Positions 54,309 through 63,414 of a stretch of 64,000 nucleotides of DNA are shown here, in pieces. The position numbers and the translations under genes were made by a program. Position 1 is the first letter of the stretch. Each line of letters starts with the position of its first letter. The DNA is from Mesorhizobium sp. AR02 (GTDB lineage: Bacteria; Pseudomonadota; Alphaproteobacteria; Rhizobiales; Rhizobiaceae), in assembly GCF_024746835.1 (NCBI RefSeq), contig NZ_CP080531.1, forward strand, positions 6,282,001-6,346,000, read 5' to 3'. Under the pieces are notes generated by a model. The model made no database searches. It was not told the origin of the DNA and saw only the letters and a list, made by a program, of their open reading frames with translations.

Positions 54309-57300
54309 ATGGCGGATGACAGACTTCCACGCGATCCCCTGAAGCGCGAAGCCGCGATTGCGGCCGCGCGGCCGGAGGTGCCGGCGCGGCCCTTCGTTCA
54401 TCTGCGCGTGCATTCGGCCTATTCGCTGCTCGAGGGCGCGCTGCAGCTTGGCAAGATCGTCGGCCACGCCGTGAAGGATGAAGCACCGGCCATCGCCGTC
54501 ACCGACACCAACAATCTGTTCGGTGCGTTGGAGTTCGCACAGAAGGCGGTCAAGGACGGCATCCAGCCGATCATCGGCTGCCAGATCGCGCTCGCCTTTT
54601 CCGGCGAAAACAGCGACGGCCAGCGCGACCGCCGGCGGCAAGGCCCGGAGATGCGGCCGGTCGTGCTGCTCGCGGCGACCGAAGCCGGCTATTCCAACCT
54701 GGTCAGGCTGGTCAGCCGCGTTTACCTCGAAACCCCGCCCGGTGAAGCGGTCCACCTGACAACCGAGATGCTGGAGGGAAAGGCCGATGGGCTGATCTGC
54801 CTCAGCGGCGGGCCGCGCGGCCCGATCGGCAACGCTTTGAAGGAGGATCGCCGCGATCTGGCCGAGGTGCGGCTTTTGACGCTCAAGGCACTGTTCGGCG
54901 ACCGGCTCTATGTCGAACTGGACCGGGTCGCGGGCTACGACCGGGTCATCGAACATCAGACGATCGATCTCGCCTACGCGCACGAACTTCCGCTGGTTGC
55001 CACCAACGAGGCATTTTTCTCATCGCGCGACGATTATGAAGCGCACGATGCGCTGATTGCCATCGCCGAGGGCTCCGTCGTCGCCGTCGACACCCGCCGC
55101 CGGCTGTCGCCGGACAATTTCCTGCGCAGCCAGGCCGATATGGCAAAGTTGTTCGCCGACCTGCCGGAAGCGATCGACAACACGGTCGAGATCGCACTGC
55201 GTTGCTCCTACTATCCAAAGACCCGCAGCCCGATCCTGCCGCGCTTCACCGGCGGCGATGCCTCCGACAAGGACGCGGCCGAAAAGGCCGAGGCCGCGGA
55301 ACTGGCCCGCCAGGCGCGCGAGGGGCTCGACGCGCGGCTCGCCCTGCACGGACCGACCCCGGGCTACACGGTCGAGCAATATCGTGAGCGGCTCGAATTC
55401 GAGCTCGGCATCATCGAGAAGATGAAATTTCCGGGCTACTTCCTGATCGTTGCCGACTTCATCAAATGGGCCAAGGCGCAAGGCATTCCGGTCGGACCGG
55501 GCCGTGGTTCGGGCGCCGGATCGCTGGTCGCCTATTCGACGACCATCACCGATATCGATCCGCTGCGTTTCTCGCTTCTGTTCGAGCGCTTCCTCAACCC
55601 CGACCGCGTGTCGATGCCCGACTTCGACATCGACTTCTGCCAGGATCGCCGCGAAGAGGTGATCCGCTACGTCCAGCAGAAATACGGCCGCGACCAGGTC
55701 GGCCAGATCATCACCTTCGGTACGCTGCAGGCCCGCGCCGTGCTGCGCGACGTCGGCCGCGTGCTGCAGATGCCCTATGGCCAGGTCGACAAGCTGTCGA
55801 AGATGGTGCCGCAGAACCCGGCCAATCCGGTCAAGCTCGCCGACGCCATCGCCAACGAGCCGCGCTTTGCCGAAGAGGCCGAGAAGGAGCCGATCGTCCA
55901 GACACTGCTCGACATGGCGCAGAAGCTGGAAGGCCTCTATCGCCACGCCTCGACGCACGCCGCCGGTATCGTCATCGGCGACCGGCCTTTGTCGGAGCTG
56001 GTACCGATGTACCGCGATCCGCGCTCGGACATGCCGGTCACCCAGTTCAACATGAAATATGTCGAGCAGGCGGGGCTGGTGAAGTTCGACTTCCTCGGCC
56101 TGAAGACGTTGACCGTGCTGGAGACGGCGGTGAAGCTGATCCGCCGGCGCGGCATCGACATTGATCTGGCGACGATCCCGCTCGACGACCCCGAAACCTA
56201 CGCCATGCTGTCGCGCGGCGAAGTGGTCGGCGTGTTCCAGGTGGAAAGTGCCGGCATGCGCAAGGCGCTGATCGGCATGCGGCCCGACTGCATCGAGGAT
56301 ATCATCGCGCTGGTCGCGCTTTACCGGCCGGGCCCGATGGAGAACATCCCGACCTACAACGCCAGAAAGCATGGCGAGGAGGAGATGGCCTCGATCCACC
56401 CCAAGATCGACCATCTGGTGAAGGAGACGCAAGGCGTCATCGTATACCAGGAACAGGTGATGCAGATCGCGCAGGAGCTGTCCGGCTATTCGCTCGGCGA
56501 GGCCGACCTTCTGCGCCGCGCGATGGGCAAGAAGATCCGCGCCGAGATGGACAAGCAGCGCGAGCGCTTCGTCTCGGGTGCTGTCGAGCGCGGCGTCAGC
56601 AAGCCGCAAGCCGACTTCATTTTCGACCTGCTGGCCAAGTTCGCCGACTATGGTTTCAACAAGTCGCATGCCGCGGCTTACGCCGTGGTCTCGTACCAGA
56701 CCGCCTATCTCAAGGCGCATTATCCGGTCGAGTTCCTGGCGGCGTCGATGACGCTCGACATGGGCAACACCGACAAGCTGGCCGACTTCCGCCAGGATGC
56801 GTTGCGCCTCGGCATCGAGGTTCTGGCGCCGTCGGTGATGACGAGTTTTCGGCCTTTCGAGGTCGGCGAGAACCGCATCTATTACTCGATGGCCGCGCTC
56901 AAGGGCGTCGGCGACGCGGCGGTCGAGCATATCGTTGCCGTGCGTGGCGAAAAGCCGTTCAAGAATCTCGCCGATTTCTGCGAACGGGTCGATCCCAAGA
57001 TCGTCGGCAAGCGTGTCTTCGAAAGCCTGATCATGGCCGGCGCGCTTGACTGTTTCGGCCACGACCGCGCCCAGATGCTTGCCGGCGTCGAACGGATGAT
57101 GGGCCTGGCTTCACTCGCCCAGCAGAATGCCGTTTCCGGCCAGGCCGATATTTTCGGCGCCTCGCTGGGCGCCCAGTCGCAGGCGCTCAATCTGCCGGCG
57201 ACGGATCCTTGGCTTGCCGCCGACCGGCTGCACCGCGAATTCCAGGTCGTCGGCTTCTATCTCTCGGCTCACCCGCTCGACGAATACAAGGCCGCGCTGC

Positions 57301-57836
57301 AGAAAATGCGGGTGCAGAACTGGGCGGAGTTCTCGGCCGCCGTCAAGCGCGGCGCTTCTGCCGGCCGCCTGGCCGGCACGGTGACCAGCAAGCAGGAGCG
57401 CAAGACGCGCACCGGCAACAAGATGGGTGTGGTGGCCTTTTCCGACACCTCCGGCCAGTACGAGGCGGTGCTGTTTTCAGAAGCATTGGCCCAGTACCGT
57501 GACCTCCTGGAAGCTGGCCGCTCCGTCGTCATCACTGTCGCGGCGGAGGACAGGCCCGAGGGCGTCAATTTGCGCATCAACTCCGTGCAATCGCTGGAAG
57601 ACGAGGCAAGCCGCATCCAGAAGGCACTGCGCATTTTCGTCAGGAACGATGGGCCTGCCTCGATCATCCAATCCCAGCTCACCCAACGCGGTGAAAGTCA
57701 GGTGAGCATTATCGTTCTCAAGGAAGAGGCGCAGGGCGAGGTCGAGATCGCCTTGCAGGGTGGCTACCGCGTCTCGCCACAGATCGCCTCGGCGATGCGC
57801 GCGGTGCCCGGGGTGGTCGAAGTGGAATTGGTGTAG
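54309..57836 (+). CDS. dnaE: DNA polymerase III alpha subunit
   Basis: The replicative polymerase subunit. The 1175-residue protein has the PHP domain (FVHLRVHSAYSLLEGALQLG), the catalytic palm with GPGRGSGAGSLVAYSTTITD and PDFDIDFCQDRREEVIRY holding the acidic residues, thumb and finger regions (GFNKSHAAAYAVVSYQTAYL) and the C-terminal OB-fold and tau-binding part. The start is ATG 54309 (MADDRLPRDPLKRE); an upstream frame from 54222 is not conserved. It is the DnaE1 type in length and motif content, not the error-prone ImuC/DnaE2. The gene is intact. Confidence 0.97.
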   Translation: MADDRLPRDPLKREAAIAAARPEVPARPFVHLRVHSAYSLLEGALQLGKIVGHAVKDEAPAIAVTDTNNLFGALEFAQKAVKDGIQPIIGCQIALAFSGENSDGQRDRRRQGPEMRPVVLLAATEAGYSNLVRLVSRVYLETPPGEAVHLTTEMLEGKADGLICLSGGPRGPIGNALKEDRRDLAEVRLLTLKALFGDRLYVELDRVAGYDRVIEHQTIDLAYAHELPLVATNEAFFSSRDDYEAHDALIAIAEGSVVAVDTRRRLSPDNFLRSQADMAKLFADLPEAIDNTVEIALRCSYYPKTRSPILPRFTGGDASDKDAAEKAEAAELARQAREGLDARLALHGPTPGYTVEQYRERLEFELGIIEKMKFPGYFLIVADFIKWAKAQGIPVGPGRGSGAGSLVAYSTTITDIDPLRFSLLFERFLNPDRVSMPDFDIDFCQDRREEVIRYVQQKYGRDQVGQIITFGTLQARAVLRDVGRVLQMPYGQVDKLSKMVPQNPANPVKLADAIANEPRFAEEAEKEPIVQTLLDMAQKLEGLYRHASTHAAGIVIGDRPLSELVPMYRDPRSDMPVTQFNMKYVEQAGLVKFDFLGLKTLTVLETAVKLIRRRGIDIDLATIPLDDPETYAMLSRGEVVGVFQVESAGMRKALIGMRPDCIEDIIALVALYRPGPMENIPTYNARKHGEEEMASIHPKIDHLVKETQGVIVYQEQVMQIAQELSGYSLGEADLLRRAMGKKIRAEMDKQRERFVSGAVERGVSKPQADFIFDLLAKFADYGFNKSHAAAYAVVSYQTAYLKAHYPVEFLAASMTLDMGNTDKLADFRQDALRLGIEVLAPSVMTSFRPFEVGENRIYYSMAALKGVGDAAVEHIVAVRGEKPFKNLADFCERVDPKIVGKRVFESLIMAGALDCFGHDRAQMLAGVERMMGLASLAQQNAVSGQADIFGASLGAQSQALNLPATDPWLAADRLHREFQVVGFYLSAHPLDEYKAALQKMRVQNWAEFSAAVKRGASAGRLAGTVTSKQERKTRTGNKMGVVAFSDTSGQYEAVLFSEALAQYRDLLEAGRSVVITVAAEDRPEGVNLRINSVQSLEDEASRIQKALRIFVRNDGPASIIQSQLTQRGESQVSIIVLKEEAQGEVEIALQGGYRVSPQIASAMRAVPGVVEVELV

Positions 57837-57876
57837 CAGAGGCGATCTAGTCTGACGCCTGTGCCTGGAGGGGGCC

Positions 57877-58871
57877 ATGGATGCGCGGACAGCGGCTTTC
57901 GAACTGATACGGATGGTCAACGAGTACCGGGTGTCGCAGGCGATCTCGGTCGCGGCGATGCTCGGCATCGCCGACCATATCAAGGACGGCGATCGCTCAG
58001 CCGCCGAGCTCGCGGGCCTGACCGACACTACCGTCTGCTGCGCGCACTCGCAGCCGTCGGCATATTCCATGAGGGGAAGGACGGACGGTTTTCACTGACG
58101 CCGCTTGGCGGAGCCTTGCGTTCCGATGCCGAACATTCGGCGGCGTCCTGGGCGACCTTTGTCGGGCGGCCCTACTACCGGCAGGCATGGAGCGAATTGC
58201 TCCACAGCGTCCAGACTGGCGAGAACGCGTTCCGCAAGGCCCATGGCAAGGGCGTCTGGGACTATCGGATCGGCCATCCCGAGGAGTCCGCCATCTTCGA
58301 TCGCGCGATGGGGGCGTTCTCGCGCGGTGTGGCGGCGGATATTCTGGCGGCATATGACTTTTCGCCGTTTACAGAGATTATGGATGTCGGCGGCGGACGG
58401 GGTTTCCTGCTTGCCGAAATCCTTGCCGCGACCCCCGGCAGCCGAGGCATGCTTTTCGACCAGCCGCATGTTGTGGCGACGGCTGGCGAACTCATGGATG
58501 CGGCTGATGTTGCCGACCGCTGCAAGATCGTCGGGGGCGATTTCCTCGCAGCCGTGCCCGAAGGGGCGGATGCAATACTGTTGAAATGGATCCTTCACGA
58601 TTGGGACGACGACACCAATGTCGCGATCCTGAGGAACTGCCGCCGGGCGATCCGCGCGGACGGCAGATTGTTGGTGCTCGAGGCCGTGCTGTCACCGCCC
58701 AATGAGGGCGCCGATGCCAAATTCTTCGATCTCAACATGCTGGTGGTGCCGGACGGCCAGGAGCGGACGGCCGAAGAATACAGCTCGTTGCTGGCGAAGG
58801 CCGACTTCGAGGTAACGGACATCATCGCGGCCGGGCCGCACATCAGCATCGTCGAGGCGAGGCCACGGTGA
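57877..58871 (+). pseudogene. O-methyltransferase (SAM-dependent), interrupted by a frameshift
   Basis: The N-terminal 51 codons (MDARTAAFELIRMVNEYRV, ending GLTDT at 58029) are in one frame, and the rest (HYRLLRALAAVGIFHEGKDGRF to 58871) in another. The expected pattern in this family is an unbroken helix where TDT is followed by a few residues and then LYRLLRALA. The frames meet near 58026-58029, and a few residues seem to be missing, so a small deletion of 3n+1 bases is likely. The C-terminal part is otherwise complete, with the SAM motif DVGGGRGFLLAEIL and LLKWILHDWDDD. This is an acetylserotonin-methyltransferase-like fold with unknown substrate. A sequencing error cannot be excluded. 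Confidence 0.75.
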
Positions 58872-58956
58872 CCACAAGGGTGGTTGTCCGGAGGCGTGGG
58901 CTGCCGATCTGGCGCAGCACTGGACGGTCGTCACGGCGAAGGCTATCGCAGTTGCC

Positions 58957-59760
58957 ATGACGGCAGCAGGCAAGGACGGCTCGCGGAACGGTTCAGCTCT
59001 GGCGCGGCTGCGCGACACGCTGCGCAGGCTCTATCATGGGCGCACGCCGGCCGCCTTCCGGTTTCAGGTGGTGGCGATCGTCATCGATCTGGCCATCATC
59101 GCCTTCTTCATCGCGACACCCGTCATCCAGCAATCGGCCTCGTTCCTGTGGCTGGACTATGCGGTGGCGGCCCTTGTCGGCGCCGATCTGATCGCCAGGC
59201 TGCTGGCCTCCAACGACATGCTGCGCCTGATGAAGCAGCCGACCTTCTGGGTGGATGTCTTCATCCTGTTGACGCTGCTGATGCCGACGGCGCTCGCCAA
59301 TCTCGGTTTTCTGCGCATCCTGCGGCTGTGGTCGCTGTCGCGCAGCGGTTCGATCTGGCGGCATTTCGAGATGCGTGGCTTGCGGCCCTGGCGCGAGGCG
59401 AGCCACGCGGTCATCAACCTGTTGACGTTTCTTTTCGTCATCACCGGCTTCGTCTACACCTTCTTCTTTCGGACCGGTGCAGGGCTCGAAAACTATATCG
59501 ACGCGCTTTACTTCACCGTCGCGACGGTAACGACAACCGGCTTCGGCGATATCGTGCTGCCGGGAATGGCCGGCAAGCTGACCGCGATCGTCACCATGAT
59601 CATCGGCATATCGCTGTTCGTCAGGCTGGCGCAGGCGATCTTCCGGCCGGTCAAGATGTTCTTTCCCTGTCCGCAATGCGGGTTGCAGCGGCATGAACCG
59701 GACGCGGTGCATTGCAAGGCCTGCGGGCATGTTCTCAACATACCGGACGAAGGCATCTGA
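58957..59760 (+). CDS. Voltage-gated-type potassium channel with C-terminal zinc ribbon
   Basis: A 267-residue inner-membrane protein. Hydrophobic segments S1-S4 (VVAIVIDLAIIAFFI; YAVAALVGADLIARLLA; FWVDVFILLTLLMP; LGFLRILRLWSL, with Arg residues at regular spacing) precede the pore, whose selectivity filter is VTTTGFGD at residues 191-198, a TGFGD variant of TVGYGD. The final 30 residues hold Cys238, Cys241, Cys253 and Cys256 in CPQCG and CKACG, a zinc-ribbon pattern. No classic RCK or cyclic-nucleotide domain is present. Start at ATG 58957. Ion specificity and regulation are inferred only from the filter. Confidence 0.87.
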   Translation: MTAAGKDGSRNGSALARLRDTLRRLYHGRTPAAFRFQVVAIVIDLAIIAFFIATPVIQQSASFLWLDYAVAALVGADLIARLLASNDMLRLMKQPTFWVDVFILLTLLMPTALANLGFLRILRLWSLSRSGSIWRHFEMRGLRPWREASHAVINLLTFLFVITGFVYTFFFRTGAGLENYIDALYFTVATVTTTGFGDIVLPGMAGKLTAIVTMIIGISLFVRLAQAIFRPVKMFFPCPQCGLQRHEPDAVHCKACGHVLNIPDEGI

Positions 59761-59763
59761 CTG

Positions 59764-60645
59764 CTACGATGCCGCCACTTCAGCCGCTTGCACAGGCTTG
59801 CGCTGCAAATTGAGCAGATTGCCCATCAGGATCAGCAGCGCGCCACCGGCGGTGAAGGCGTCGATCTGCTCCTGATAGAGCAGCCAACCGACCAGCGCCG
59901 ACAAGGGTACGCGCAGGAAATCCATTGGTGAGATGACGGTCGCGTCGGCATAGGTGAGCGCGCGGGCCATGCAGAAATGCGACGACATGCCGGTGAAGGC
60001 GATGAGCAGAATCCAGGGCCACAGCTCGAGCGACGGGGTGCGCCATACGTAGAGCGCGGGAATCAGGCCGACCGCGGACTGGATGATCAGCATCCAGAAG
60101 ATGATGCGCACGACGCTGTCGGTGCGCGTCAGCGATTTGACCAGGACCAGCGACACGCCGAAACAGACCGCGGCGCCCAGCACGACGAGATGTCCCGGAT
60201 CAATCGAGCCAACGCCCGGGCGCACGATGACCACGACGCCAATCAGGCCGAGCACGACTGCCGCCAGTTTTGGGCGGCTCAGCCTCTCGCCCAGAAAAGT
60301 CACCGCCAGGATCGCCGTCCAGATCGGCGTGGTGAATTCGATCGAGATCAGCACCGCCAGCGGGATCAGGGTCAAGGCGTAGAGCCATGCCGCCTGGCCG
60401 CTATAGTGGACGACGTTGCGGGCGATATGGGCGAGGGGACGCTGCGTGCGCATCGCCGCAAAGCCGCCGCTCGTCAGCACCAGCGGCAAGAGAATGAAGA
60501 AGCCGATCACCGAGCGCAGTTCCAGAACCTGGAAGACGTTGAGTTCCGCCGTGGTGGCGCGACCGGCGATCGACATCCCCAGGAACGAGGCGATCGAAAG
60601 CGCCATCCAGAAGGCCGCCTTGGGGATTGAAGGTGTGGCTGACAT
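59764..60645 (-). CDS. EamA/DMT-superfamily transporter
   Basis: A 293-residue inner-membrane protein with ten hydrophobic segments and two EamA units (about 10-140 and 155-285). Seen: the second-unit loop MSSHFCMARALTYADATVISP, a typical end-of-EamA motif, and the MALSIASFLGMSIAGRATTAEL first helix. EamA proteins export metabolites such as amino acids and nucleosides; substrate unknown. I place the start at ATG 60645 (MSATPSIPKAAFWM), with ATG codons at 60675 and 60684 as alternatives; none has a convincing ribosome site. The gene converges with the channel gene, 4 bases from it. Confidence 0.83.
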   Translation of the reverse strand: MSATPSIPKAAFWMALSIASFLGMSIAGRATTAELNVFQVLELRSVIGFFILLPLVLTSGGFAAMRTQRPLAHIARNVVHYSGQAAWLYALTLIPLAVLISIEFTTPIWTAILAVTFLGERLSRPKLAAVVLGLIGVVVIVRPGVGSIDPGHLVVLGAAVCFGVSLVLVKSLTRTDSVVRIIFWMLIIQSAVGLIPALYVWRTPSLELWPWILLIAFTGMSSHFCMARALTYADATVISPMDFLRVPLSALVGWLLYQEQIDAFTAGGALLILMGNLLNLQRKPVQAAEVAAS

Positions 60646-60840
60646 CCGCGTTATGTCGCAAGCCGGGGCCTTCATCGCAACCATTAAACGGCGCATTCGA
60701 CTGGGCCAGCGAGGAATGACCAGAGGTTGCACAACCGTCATACTGCCGGTGGAACCTGTCGTGGCGGGAAGCGTTGAAACTCGGGATTTGCTGAGCATCA
60801 TCGGAACATTGCGTTTTCGATGCCAACAAGGAGAGCTTCG

Positions 60841-61344
60841 ATGAGATCATTCGCGCGATTTGCGCTTGCTGGCTGTCTGTTGGTCGCGGCCCGCGCGGCG
60901 CATGCCGACGAGAGCAAATTTCTCCAGTCACTTCAGGGGAATTTCGCCGGGAAGGGCACCGTCAAGGTCGACACGGATGCGCCGACTGTGAGCGTATCTT
61001 GCACCTTCAAATCGAACGCAACGTCGACTTCCTTGTCGCTGAACGGTACGTGCCGCGGACTTGTCCTGGTTACGCGCGACATCAGCGCGGATTTGAAGTC
61101 CAGCGGGGCGAAGTACACGGGTACCTATATCGGATCCCGCACCGGGCCCGCGCAACTCACCGGAAGCCGCTCGGGCAATGCGATCAATCTCATCATCCAT
61201 TGGGCCAAAGTGATCAACGGTGAACGTAGCGCGAAGTTGACGGTCGAGAAGACAGGCGGCGGCATGCGGCTGACCGTTGTCGACCGCGATCCGAAAACCG
61301 GCAAGGGCGTGGTGACAAGCCTGATTGATCTTCTGCGCACCTGA
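60841..61344 (+). CDS. Small secreted protein of unknown function
   Basis: A 167-residue protein with signal peptide MRSFARFALAGCLLVAARAAHA. The mature part is rich in beta-strands: GNFAGKGTVKVDTDAPTVS, SCTFKSNATSTSLSLNGTCRG with two cysteines probably in a disulphide, and a repeated T-G-S-R pattern (GTYIGSRTGPAQLTGSRSGN). No family recognised for certain; it resembles small periplasmic beta-barrel-like proteins. ATG 60841 has AAGGAGAG upstream. Divergent from the EamA gene. Confidence 0.75.
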   Translation: MRSFARFALAGCLLVAARAAHADESKFLQSLQGNFAGKGTVKVDTDAPTVSVSCTFKSNATSTSLSLNGTCRGLVLVTRDISADLKSSGAKYTGTYIGSRTGPAQLTGSRSGNAINLIIHWAKVINGERSAKLTVEKTGGGMRLTVVDRDPKTGKGVVTSLIDLLRT

Positions 61345-61347
61345 ACG

Positions 61348-62664
61348 TCAATCTTCAAGCGGTTCCGGCGGGTGGGCATCGCGACCCCGGCCGAACGTAT
61401 AGCCGGTTTCCACCGCCTTGCGGCCGAACTTGTCGCGCAGCGCATCGATGGCGCCTTCGGCCATGGCGCGTTTGCGCGACTGCACGTCGACCAGATCCGG
61501 CGGGTCCGCCTTGTCGTCATCCGAGAGGTGGCTGACGCCGATGCCGAGCAATCGAAATTTCGTTCCGTCCGTTTCCTTGCGAAGAAGCTCCACCCCGGTC
61601 TGAAAGATGCGATCCGCGAGCCTGGTCGGGTCGCCGAGCTGGCGGTTGCGCGTGCGCAGCTTGAAATCCTGGGTCTTCAGCTTCAGCACCACGGTGCGTC
61701 CGGCAATGCCCGACTTTTTCAGCCGCGCCGAGACTTTTTCCGAAAGGCCTCTCAGCACCGCGACCAGCTCATCCAGCGATGCGATGTCGGTATCGAAGGT
61801 GGTTTCGGCCGATACGCTCTTGGCGTCCTGGTCGGGGTCGACGCGGCGGACGTCCTCACCGCGCGAAAGCCGGTAGAGCCGGTCGCCCATCGTGCCGTAA
61901 CGTCGCATCAGGTCGCCACGCTCCATCTTCTGAAGCTGGCCGATGGTGCGGATGCCATCACGTTCCAGCGTGGCGTTGAACGCCTTGCCGACGCCCCAGA
62001 TCATGGTCACCGGCTGCACCGCCAGGAAGCCGACCGCCTCGGTCTCGCCGATGACCGAAAAACCGCGCGGCTTGCGGAAGTCCGAAGCGATCTTGGCGAG
62101 GAATTTGCAATAGGAGAGGCCAGCTGAAACCGTGATGCCGATCTCCTTCTCGACGGCCAGCGCAAAGCGCGCCAGCACCACGGCCGGCGGCAGGCCGTGC
62201 AGCCGTTCGGTGCCGGCGAGGTCGAGAAACGCCTCGTCGATCGACAGCGGCTCGACCAGCGGCGTCAGCGCCTGCATCATGGCGCGCACCTCGCGGCCGA
62301 CGCGCACATATTTTTCCATGTTGGGCGGGATCACGACCGCCTCGGGGCACGCCTCGAGCGCCTTGAACATCGGCATGGCCGAGCGCACGCCCCGGATGCG
62401 GGCGATGTAACATGCTGTGGAGACAACCCCGCGCTTGCCGCCGCCGATGATCAGCGGCTTGTCCTTGAGCGCCGGATTGTCGCGCTTTTCGATCGCGGCG
62501 TAGAAGGCGTCGCAGTCGATATGGGCCAGATGCAGCCGGTAAAGCTCGGGATGGCGCGCAAGGCGAGGGCTGCCGCAGCGCTCACAGCGGCGCGTTTCAC
62601 TGCGCTGAAAGGTCAGGCAGTCACGGCAAAAACCGTGATCGGGATTGTTGACAGGGGCCGCCAT
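61348..62664 (-). CDS. dinB: DNA polymerase IV (DinB), with N-terminal zinc-ribbon-like extension
   Basis: DinB is a Y-family translesion DNA polymerase. The 438-residue protein contains the catalytic blocks [36 protein letters not shown] and [20 protein letters not shown], then the HhH/thumb region and little-finger domain to the end. A 40-residue extension before the palm has Cys13, Cys16, Cys27 and Cys30 (CRDC...CERC), a zinc-ribbon-like pair of pairs, unlike enterobacterial DinB. The start is ATG 62664, with ATG 62676 as an alternative; the frame is open further back, but with low conservation. The gene faces away from the GNAT gene. Confidence 0.92.
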   Translation of the reverse strand: MAAPVNNPDHGFCRDCLTFQRSETRRCERCGSPRLARHPELYRLHLAHIDCDAFYAAIEKRDNPALKDKPLIIGGGKRGVVSTACYIARIRGVRSAMPMFKALEACPEAVVIPPNMEKYVRVGREVRAMMQALTPLVEPLSIDEAFLDLAGTERLHGLPPAVVLARFALAVEKEIGITVSAGLSYCKFLAKIASDFRKPRGFSVIGETEAVGFLAVQPVTMIWGVGKAFNATLERDGIRTIGQLQKMERGDLMRRYGTMGDRLYRLSRGEDVRRVDPDQDAKSVSAETTFDTDIASLDELVAVLRGLSEKVSARLKKSGIAGRTVVLKLKTQDFKLRTRNRQLGDPTRLADRIFQTGVELLRKETDGTKFRLLGIGVSHLSDDDKADPPDLVDVQSRKRAMAEGAIDALRDKFGRKAVETGYTFGRGRDAHPPEPLED

Positions 62665-62742
62665 CGCTGCGAACATAAAGAGAACAGAGGCAATGGTACG
62701 ACAGCGCAAGGCCAGCGACAAGCTTGGCCTGGGGAGAACCGC

Positions 62743-63330
62743 ATGAGCACGACCATAGTGCCGCTGGCGCCTGAGCTTTGGCCTGATTTCGAGGATCTTT
62801 TCGGCAAGCAGGGTGCCTGTTACGGCTGCTGGTGCACGCATTTCCGGCTGGCGCCGGCGGCGCGGCGTGAGAGCAGCCGCGAACGCAACAAGGACCACAT
62901 CAAGGCGCGCATCGAAGCCGGCCCGCCGCCCGGCCTGCTGGCCTTTGAGGACGGCTAGGCGGTTGGCTGGATGCAGATCGGGCCGCGCGCCGACGTGCCC
63001 GAATGGAACAACAAGGGCAGGGGCTCGGCGCCGATCGATGCCTCCGACGCTTCCGATCCGGCCGTGTGGGCGATCTCCTGCTTTTTCATCCGCGCCAAAG
63101 CACGCGGCCGGGGCATCACACACCGCCTCGTCGAGGGGGGCATCGATTTCGCCCGCAGCAACGGTGCACGGCTTGTCGAGGCCTGCCCGATCGACCTGTC
63201 GCGCGATTCGCGCTCGATCGGTCTGTTCGTCGGCTCGTCGGGGGTGTTCGAGAAGGCCGGGTTCGAGAGGCTCGTCGAGCGCAAGGCGGGCCGGCCGCTG
63301 ATGCGGCTGGTGCTCAAGCCGGCTGCCTGA
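62743..63330 (+). pseudogene. GNAT N-acetyltransferase interrupted by an in-frame amber codon
   Basis: ATG 62743 has GGGGAG upstream and the frame is open for 71 codons to TAG at 62956-62958, then continues in the same frame to the TGA at 63328. Around the stop the expected sequence is [20 protein letters not shown]; here the codon before GCGGTTGGC is TAG where GAG would give Glu, so a single G-to-T change explains it. N-terminal part: [21 protein letters not shown]-terminal part: [20 protein letters not shown] with the acetyl-CoA loop. Each half alone would be non-functional. Readthrough or a sequencing error remain possible. Confidence 0.82.
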
Positions 63331-63414
63331 CTGTCATCATCTTGCAGTTGTGATGGTATTTCCCTACCAGAAGTACGAAACGTTTTTTGCCTTTCGACCA
63401 AACGGAGAATTGCC

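Noticed and set aside
55020..57062. A 680-codon open frame antisense to dnaE
   Set aside because: The sense frame holds the polymerase catalytic motifs, so the reverse frame is a shadow.
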